A stretch of 10,339 nt of DNA from Bacteroidaceae bacterium (lineage in GTDB: Bacteria > Bacteroidota > Bacteroidia > Bacteroidales > Bacteroidaceae): contig CAAGGT010000216.1 of NCBI GenBank assembly GCA_900769465.1, positions 1-10,339 on the forward strand, read 5' to 3'. Shown one piece after another: positions 6,036 through 10,339 of this stretch. The notes under the pieces are model-generated. The model made no database searches, was not told where the DNA came from, and worked only from the letters and a program-made list of their open reading frames with translations. The position numbers and the translations under genes are program-made. Each line of letters starts with the position of its first letter. Position 1 is the stretch's first letter.

Positions 6036-7334
6036 ATGACATACGACGAGACCGTCCGATATCTTTTCAACTGCGCACCGCCCTTCCAGCAAGTAGGCGG
6101 TGCTGCTTACAAAGAGGGGTTGTCGACAACCATTGCGCTCGACAATCACTTGGGTAACCCGCATAGGAAATTCCGCACGATACACGTTGCCGGCACAAAC
6201 GGCAAGGGTTCCACATCGCACACCCTTGCAGCAATACTGCAGGAGAGCGGTTATAAGGTGGGACTCTACACGTCGCCACACCTGGTCGATTTCAGAGAAC
6301 GCATAAAGGTCAATGGCACAATGGCAAGCCGCGAGTATGTGGTTGACTTTGTGGAGAGACACAGGAGTTTCTTCGAGCCGCTCTCCCCGTCGTTCTTTGA
6401 ACTGACAACAGCAATGGCGTTCAACTACTTTGCCAGGGAGAACGTGGATATTGCCGTGATTGAGGTGGGGCTTGGAGGAAGACTCGACTGCACCAACATA
6501 ATCACGCCCATTCTGTCCATAATCACCAACATAAGCCTGGACCACACACAATTCCTGGGCAACACACACGCCGCGATTGCAGCCGAGAAGGCCGGTATAA
6601 TGAAGCCCGGAGTACCTGTTGTCATCGGTGAGACCACAGCCGAGACAAAAGAGGTATTCAAGGAGAAGGCGGCAAGCACCGGCGCACCGCTCACATTTGC
6701 CGAGGAGGAGGCCCTGCTGCTGTCGGCCACCCCATTGCCCGGCACGGGATTCACATATGAGACCGTACCTTTCGGCACCATAGAGGGAGAGCTTGGCGGT
6801 GAATACCAGAAGAAGAACAGCCGCACACTGCTCTCGGCACTGGCAAGGCTCAAGGAAACCGGAGTGGAGATTAACGAAAGTGCTGTGCGAAAAGGTTTTA
6901 CAAACGTATGCGCCATCACAGGTTTCACCGGCCGCTGGCAGACCATTGGAGAGAACCCACGCATTGTGTGTGATGCAGGGCACAACACAGGTGGCATAAA
7001 ATACATTGTAGAGCAGCTGGAACGCGAAAGCAGGAAGCACTCCGCACTGCGCATAGTATTCGGAATGGTCAATGACAAGGACATCACATCGGTACTTGCA
7101 ATGATGCCCCAAAATGCACGATATTATTTTACACAGGCAAGCATAAAACGGGCAATGCCGGCCAATGAGCTACAAGCAAAGGCTGCAGCATATGGCCTGC
7201 AAGGTGAGTGCCACCCCACAGTGCTGCAGGCTGTGCAGGCTGCAAAAGCCGACAGCTTGACAAGCGACCTGATTTTCGTCGGTGGCAGTTGTTTCATTGT
7301 TGCCGACCTGTTGACGGCGCTTGACACATTATAG
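6036..7334 (+). CDS. folC: bifunctional folylpolyglutamate synthase / dihydrofolate synthase
   Basis: The 432-residue enzyme of the Mur-ligase superfamily adds L-glutamate, with ATP, to dihydropteroate and/or reduced folates in the cytoplasm, allowing folate synthesis and retention. The ATP-binding loop is HVAGTNGKGS with GTNGKGS at 53-59. Next come YTSPHLVDFRERI (78-90), the EVGLGGRLDCTN segment at 143-154, and ISLDHTQFLG (166-175) with AEKAGIMKPG (183-192), whose Lys185 is the likely carbamylated metal ligand. The C-terminal domain holds FTGRWQ (297-302) and DAGHN (313-317). Length is standard for bacterial FolC. Whether both activities are present cannot be read from sequence; the dual name is the usual one. 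The gene begins 14 bp after dnaJ and is closed by a strong terminator, so it is probably the last gene of the grpE-dnaJ transcript. Confidence 0.95.
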   Translation: MTYDETVRYLFNCAPPFQQVGGAAYKEGLSTTIALDNHLGNPHRKFRTIHVAGTNGKGSTSHTLAAILQESGYKVGLYTSPHLVDFRERIKVNGTMASREYVVDFVERHRSFFEPLSPSFFELTTAMAFNYFARENVDIAVIEVGLGGRLDCTNIITPILSIITNISLDHTQFLGNTHAAIAAEKAGIMKPGVPVVIGETTAETKEVFKEKAASTGAPLTFAEEEALLLSATPLPGTGFTYETVPFGTIEGELGGEYQKKNSRTLLSALARLKETGVEINESAVRKGFTNVCAITGFTGRWQTIGENPRIVCDAGHNTGGIKYIVEQLERESRKHSALRIVFGMVNDKDITSVLAMMPQNARYYFTQASIKRAMPANELQAKAAAYGLQGECHPTVLQAVQAAKADSLTSDLIFVGGSCFIVADLLTALDTL

Positions 7335-7357
7335 CAGAGGCTGCATCTGCTGCATAT

Positions 7358-7410
7358 AATCAGCTAAAAGGGAAAATGCGCGCGCATTTTCCCTTTTAGC
7401 TGATTTTTTT
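7358..7410 (+). terminator. long-stem intrinsic terminator after folC (48-bp perfect palindrome)
   Basis: Positions 7358-7405 are a perfect palindrome: 24-nt arms meeting at the GCGC core with no mismatch. It begins 23 bp after the folC stop and is followed on the plus strand by seven T (7404-7410), the last part of the arm merging into the tract. This should terminate the grpE-dnaJ-folC message and insulate the gal promoter, which begins only 12 bp later. The minus-strand side lacks a comparable T-run. Confidence 0.93.
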
Positions 7411-7421
7411 ATTGACTTTCC

Positions 7422-7452
7422 TTTGCTGTAAACCTTTTTTTTATTTTATTTG
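7422..7452 (+). promoter_or_regulatory. Bacteroidetes-type promoter of the gal operon
   Basis: TTTG at 7422-7425 is followed after exactly 19 bp by TTTATTTG at 7445-7452, a 7-of-8 match to TAnnTTTG. The spacing is the classic -33/-7 distance. Transcription would begin near 7456-7459, giving a leader of about 25-28 nt before the galM ATG. No obvious operator dyad is visible in this short leader. Confidence 0.6.
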
Positions 7453-7483
7453 CGGAAGAATAGCTATTTATAACTGACATAAT

Positions 7484-8566
7484 ATGAGTTGTACAGAAAA
7501 TCTTTCACAATTGAAGGCCGCTGACTTCAAAAAGGAGATAGGCGGCAAAGAGACAGCATTGTTCATTCTCAAGAACAGTCAAGGCAACGAAGTTGCAATC
7601 ACAAACTACGGTGGCGCGATATGCAGCATTATGGTTCCCGACAAGAACGGAAATTACGCCAATGTAATTCAGGGACACGACAGCATAGACAACCTGCTCA
7701 ACAGCCCCGAGCCATTCCTCAGCACACTTGTAGGCCGTTACGGCAACCGCATCTGCAAAGGCAAGTTCACAATTGACGGCAAGGAGTACAGCCTTGCAAT
7801 CAACAATGGCCCCAACCATCTGCACGGTGGCCCCACAGGTTTCCATGCAAGAGTATGGGATGCAGAACAGACCGATGCACAGACACTGAAGCTGCACTAT
7901 CTGTCGGCCGATATGGAAGAGGGCTTCCCCGGCAATCTTGACATCACTGTCATCTACACATTCAACGATGACAACGAACTCAAAATCGACTATACGGCAA
8001 CAACCGACAAGAAGACCATTGTGAACCTCACAAGCCACGGTTTCTTCTCTCTCTCGGGCATTGCAAACCCCACAGCGACAATAGACAACCTCATTTGCGA
8101 AATCAATGCCGATTTCTTTGTACCCATTGACGAGACATCAGTCCCTTATGGTTGCATAGCACCTGTAAAGGGTACTGCATTCGATTTCACAACCCCGACT
8201 GCGGTAGGTGCGCGCATCGACGCCGACGAGGAGCAGATAAAGCATGGTGCCGGTTACGACCACTGCTATGTACTCAACAAGAAGGAGGTAGGTGAACTGA
8301 GTTTCGCAGCAAAGGTAACCGAGCCTGTAAGCGGCCGCACAATGGAGGTGTACACAACCGAACCGGGTGTTCAGGTGTACACATCGAACTGGCACAGCGG
8401 CTTTGCCGGCGCGCACGGTGCGACATTCCCCAAGCGCAGTGCAATATGCTTCGAGGCACAGCACTTCCCCGACTCACCAAACCGCCAGCACTTCCCGAGC
8501 GTGGTGCTTTGCCCTGGCGAGACATACAAACAGGTTACTGTATATAAATTCGGTGTAGAAAAATAA
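7484..8566 (+). CDS. galM: galactose mutarotase (aldose 1-epimerase)
   Basis: The 360-residue protein interconverts the beta and alpha anomers of galactose (and glucose), supplying the alpha form to galactokinase. Family motifs are intact: TNYGGAI (40-46), GRYGNRI (84-90), NHLHGG (111-116), NLTSHGFFSL (181-190) with the likely general-acid His185, YDHCYVL (258-264) and FEAQHFPDSPN (323-333) with the likely catalytic-base Glu324. The NLTSHGFF segment carries Ser and Phe where many homologues have Asn and Tyr (NLTNHxYF). There is no signal peptide or lipobox, and an in-frame TGA three codons before the ATG fixes the start, so the enzyme is cytoplasmic. This is worth stating because some homologues are annotated as exported. 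It is the first gene of the galM-transporter-galK operon, preceded by its own promoter; 41 bp of A-rich sequence separate it from the transporter. Confidence 0.95.
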   Translation: MSCTENLSQLKAADFKKEIGGKETALFILKNSQGNEVAITNYGGAICSIMVPDKNGNYANVIQGHDSIDNLLNSPEPFLSTLVGRYGNRICKGKFTIDGKEYSLAINNGPNHLHGGPTGFHARVWDAEQTDAQTLKLHYLSADMEEGFPGNLDITVIYTFNDDNELKIDYTATTDKKTIVNLTSHGFFSLSGIANPTATIDNLICEINADFFVPIDETSVPYGCIAPVKGTAFDFTTPTAVGARIDADEEQIKHGAGYDHCYVLNKKEVGELSFAAKVTEPVSGRTMEVYTTEPGVQVYTSNWHSGFAGAHGATFPKRSAICFEAQHFPDSPNRQHFPSVVLCPGETYKQVTVYKFGVEK

Positions 8567-8607
8567 AGACACTAAATAAAAACAATTCAAAAAAAAATTA
8601 AAAGACT

Positions 8608-9876
8608 ATGAGTAATCAAAAGAAACAATGGGGAGCTATCATCGTTATGATTGCGCTCTTCGCAATGATTGCCTTTGTGACCAACCTGTGTACACCAATG
8701 GCAACAATCATCAAGAATCAGGGCGAGATTTCAAACGTTCTTGCACAGATTGGTAACTACGGTAACTTCATCGCATCCCTTGTTATGGGTATCCCAGCCG
8801 GTATGCTCATCGCGAAATTCGGTTACAAGAAGACAGCTCTCATCGGTTTGGCAGTAGGTGCTGCAGGTATCCTCATCCAGTGGGTAAGCGGTTTGCTCGA
8901 TGTAGAGGCTAACTTGGGTCTCGTATTTGCAGTTTACCTCATCGGTGCATTCATCGCAGGTTTGTGTATGTGTATCCTCAACTGCGTTGTAAACCCAATG
9001 CTCAACCTTCTTGGCGGTGGCGGTAACAGCGGTAACCAGCTCATCCAGATTGGTGGTGTGTTCAACTCTTCGGCAGCTGTGGCTTGCTACATCCTCATGG
9101 GCGCGCTCATCTCTGATGCTACAAAGGCAAAGATTGCCGACGCTACTCCTGCGTTGATGATTGCACTTGCCATCTTTGTTGTAGCTTTCATCGTTATTCT
9201 CTTTACAAAGATCGAGGAGCCCGAGCAGGCACCTGTTCAGGTAAGCCTCATCAAGGGTGCTATGGGTCACCGTCACTTTGCACTCGGTGCATTGGCAATC
9301 TTCCTTTATATGGGTATTGAGGTAGGTGTTCCCAACGCTGTACAGCAGATGTTGACATCTGCTCCCTACTCTATCCCCGCAGGTACTGTAGGTATGATTG
9401 TTGCCGTTTACTGGTTCATGATGCTCATCGGCCGTTTCGTCGGTGCATCTATCGGCAGCAAGGTTTCAAGCCGCGCAATGGTTACAACAGTTTCTGTAGC
9501 GACATTGGCACTTGTATTGTTCGGTATGTACGCACCTGCTGACGTTCTCGTTGCGTTCCCGGGTGTTGACTGGGGTAAGCTCGAACTTATCTGGCAGGAT
9601 ATCCCAGTAGGTATCTTCTCATTCCTGTTGGTAGGTCTCTGCACATCAGTTATGTGGGGTGCTATCTTCAACATGGCTGTTGAGGGTCTTGGCAAGTACA
9701 CAGCCGTTGCTTCAGGTATCTTCATGACAATGGTATTCGGTTGCGCCGTAATGATGGGTATCCAGGGTTACGTTGCCGACCTCACCAACTACATGACAAG
9801 CTTCTGGGTTGTTGTATTCTGCGCTGCATACATCCTGTTCTATGCACTCATCGGTTCAAAACCAGCAAAGAAGTAA
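8608..9876 (+). CDS. gluP: FHS-family MFS glucose/galactose:H+ symporter
   Basis: The 422-residue inner-membrane protein has about twelve hydrophobic segments (roughly 9-30, 48-70, 76-95, 104-126, 148-170, 180-200, 224-242, 256-280, 290-310, 336-356, 366-386, 394-416). A GMLIAKFGYKK loop at 65-75 matches MFS motif A. The NPMLNLLGGGGNSGNQL region (129-145) and the following GGVFNSSAA are typical of the fucose/glucose-galactose (FHS) branch. Between galM and galK the natural substrate is galactose and/or glucose, moved with protons; that is an inference from family and context. Codon use is sharply different from the upstream genes: Gly is mostly GGT and Ile is ATC or ATT with no ATA seen. This suggests selection for high expression. 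The gene symbol is by analogy with Brucella GluP. No terminator separates it from galK (47-bp gap). Confidence 0.9.
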   Translation: MSNQKKQWGAIIVMIALFAMIAFVTNLCTPMATIIKNQGEISNVLAQIGNYGNFIASLVMGIPAGMLIAKFGYKKTALIGLAVGAAGILIQWVSGLLDVEANLGLVFAVYLIGAFIAGLCMCILNCVVNPMLNLLGGGGNSGNQLIQIGGVFNSSAAVACYILMGALISDATKAKIADATPALMIALAIFVVAFIVILFTKIEEPEQAPVQVSLIKGAMGHRHFALGALAIFLYMGIEVGVPNAVQQMLTSAPYSIPAGTVGMIVAVYWFMMLIGRFVGASIGSKVSSRAMVTTVSVATLALVLFGMYAPADVLVAFPGVDWGKLELIWQDIPVGIFSFLLVGLCTSVMWGAIFNMAVEGLGKYTAVASGIFMTMVFGCAVMMGIQGYVADLTNYMTSFWVVVFCAAYILFYALIGSKPAKK

Positions 9877-9923
9877 TTCATTCTGAAAAAACTTATTGTT
9901 TAACTATATAATACATAACGATT

Positions 9924-10339
9924 ATGGATATAGAATTTGTAAGAAGCCGCTTTATCAAGCATTTCGACGGTACAACAGGAAGCATCTATGCATCTCCCGG
10001 TCGCATCAACCTCATTGGTGAGCACACCGACTACAATAACGGTTTTGTATTCCCAGGCGCCGTAAACAAGGGTATTATGGCCGAGATCAAGCCAAACGGC
10101 ACAGACAAGGTTTGCGCTTACTCAATCGACGAGAAGGACTATGTTGAGTTCGGTTTGAACGAGGAGGATGCTCCACACGCATCTTGGGCAAAGTACATCT
10201 TCGGTGTTTGCCGCGAGATGATTAAGCGTGGCGTTGAGGTTAAGGGTTTCAACACTGCATTTGCAGGTGATGTACCCCTCGGTGCAGGTATGTCTTCATC
10301 AGCAGCTCTCGAGAGTACATATGCATACGCATTGAACGA
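9924..10339 (+). CDS. galK: galactokinase, N-terminal part (cut by the window edge)
   Basis: The reading frame opens at ATG 9924 and is still open after 138 codons at the right edge. The protein phosphorylates alpha-galactose at C1 with ATP, the first committed step of the Leloir pathway. The galactokinase signature GRINLIGEHTDYNNG is at 26-40, and the GHMP-kinase ATP-binding motif, the PLGAGMSSSAALE stretch, at 118-130. The catalytic Asp expected some 40-50 residues further on lies outside the window, so completeness cannot be judged. Truncation is due to the window, not a visible mutation. It is the third gene of the operon and shares the GGT/ATC-rich codon style of the transporter. Confidence 0.96.
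   Translation, partial: MDIEFVRSRFIKHFDGTTGSIYASPGRINLIGEHTDYNNGFVFPGAVNKGIMAEIKPNGTDKVCAYSIDEKDYVEFGLNEEDAPHASWAKYIFGVCREMIKRGVEVKGFNTAFAGDVPLGAGMSSSAALESTYAYALN

Noticed and set aside
5061..7112. Long antisense open frame of 683 codons on the minus strand across dnaJ and folC
   Set aside because: It overlaps two well-conserved genes completely, its translation is Cys/Pro/Ser-rich with no recognisable domain, and it is explained by the codon bias of the sense genes.
7505..8038. Minus-strand open frame of 177 codons opposite galM
   Set aside because: It is antisense to conserved galM motifs and has no recognisable domain or start context.

Overview
The window looks like ordinary chromosomal core sequence from a member of the order Bacteroidales (Bacteroidota). 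Four things point there: a PorT-like outer-membrane barrel protein, promoters of the Bacteroidetes type (TTTG about 20 bp upstream of TAnnTTTG-like boxes) with no strong Shine-Dalgarno sites, a Ser-type sulfatase, and a galM - FHS sugar transporter - galK cluster in the order I recall from Bacteroides. The family or genus cannot be fixed from this sequence alone. I see no insertion sequence, CRISPR array, tRNA, rRNA or phage gene.

Layout. Positions 1-227 hold no convincing gene. Positions 228-2490 carry two minus-strand genes with separate signals: an outer-membrane beta-barrel protein (279-929, with its own promoter and a strong terminator) and a DbpA-type DEAD-box RNA helicase (1156-2490). 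A secreted sulfatase (2504-4081, GTG start) lies 13 bp upstream of the helicase on the same strand, so the two are probably co-transcribed. Positions 4082-4275 are a divergent control region with a TAnnTTTG box and two inverted repeats. From there the plus strand carries grpE (4276-4857), dnaJ (4867-6021) and folC (6036-7334), tightly packed and closed by a 48-bp perfect palindrome plus T-tract. A new promoter at 7422-7452 starts the galactose operon: galM (7484-8566), an FHS-family glucose/galactose transporter (8608-9876) and the first 138 codons of galK (9924 to the right edge).

How the genes work together. GrpE and DnaJ are the nucleotide-exchange factor and J-protein co-chaperone of DnaK, which is not in the window. 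FolC makes and polyglutamylates folates and appears to ride on the same transcript. The gal operon takes up galactose or glucose (transporter), converts beta- to alpha-galactose (GalM) and phosphorylates it (GalK), the entry to the Leloir pathway. The sulfatase would remove sulfate from a host or dietary glycan in the periplasm after activation by an anaerobic sulfatase-maturating enzyme encoded elsewhere.

I found no clearly new biological system. The best second looks are the inverted repeats on the grpE promoter, the 48-bp palindrome, the abrupt codon-usage change inside the gal operon, the DEFD motif II of the helicase, and the pairing of the sulfatase and helicase genes.
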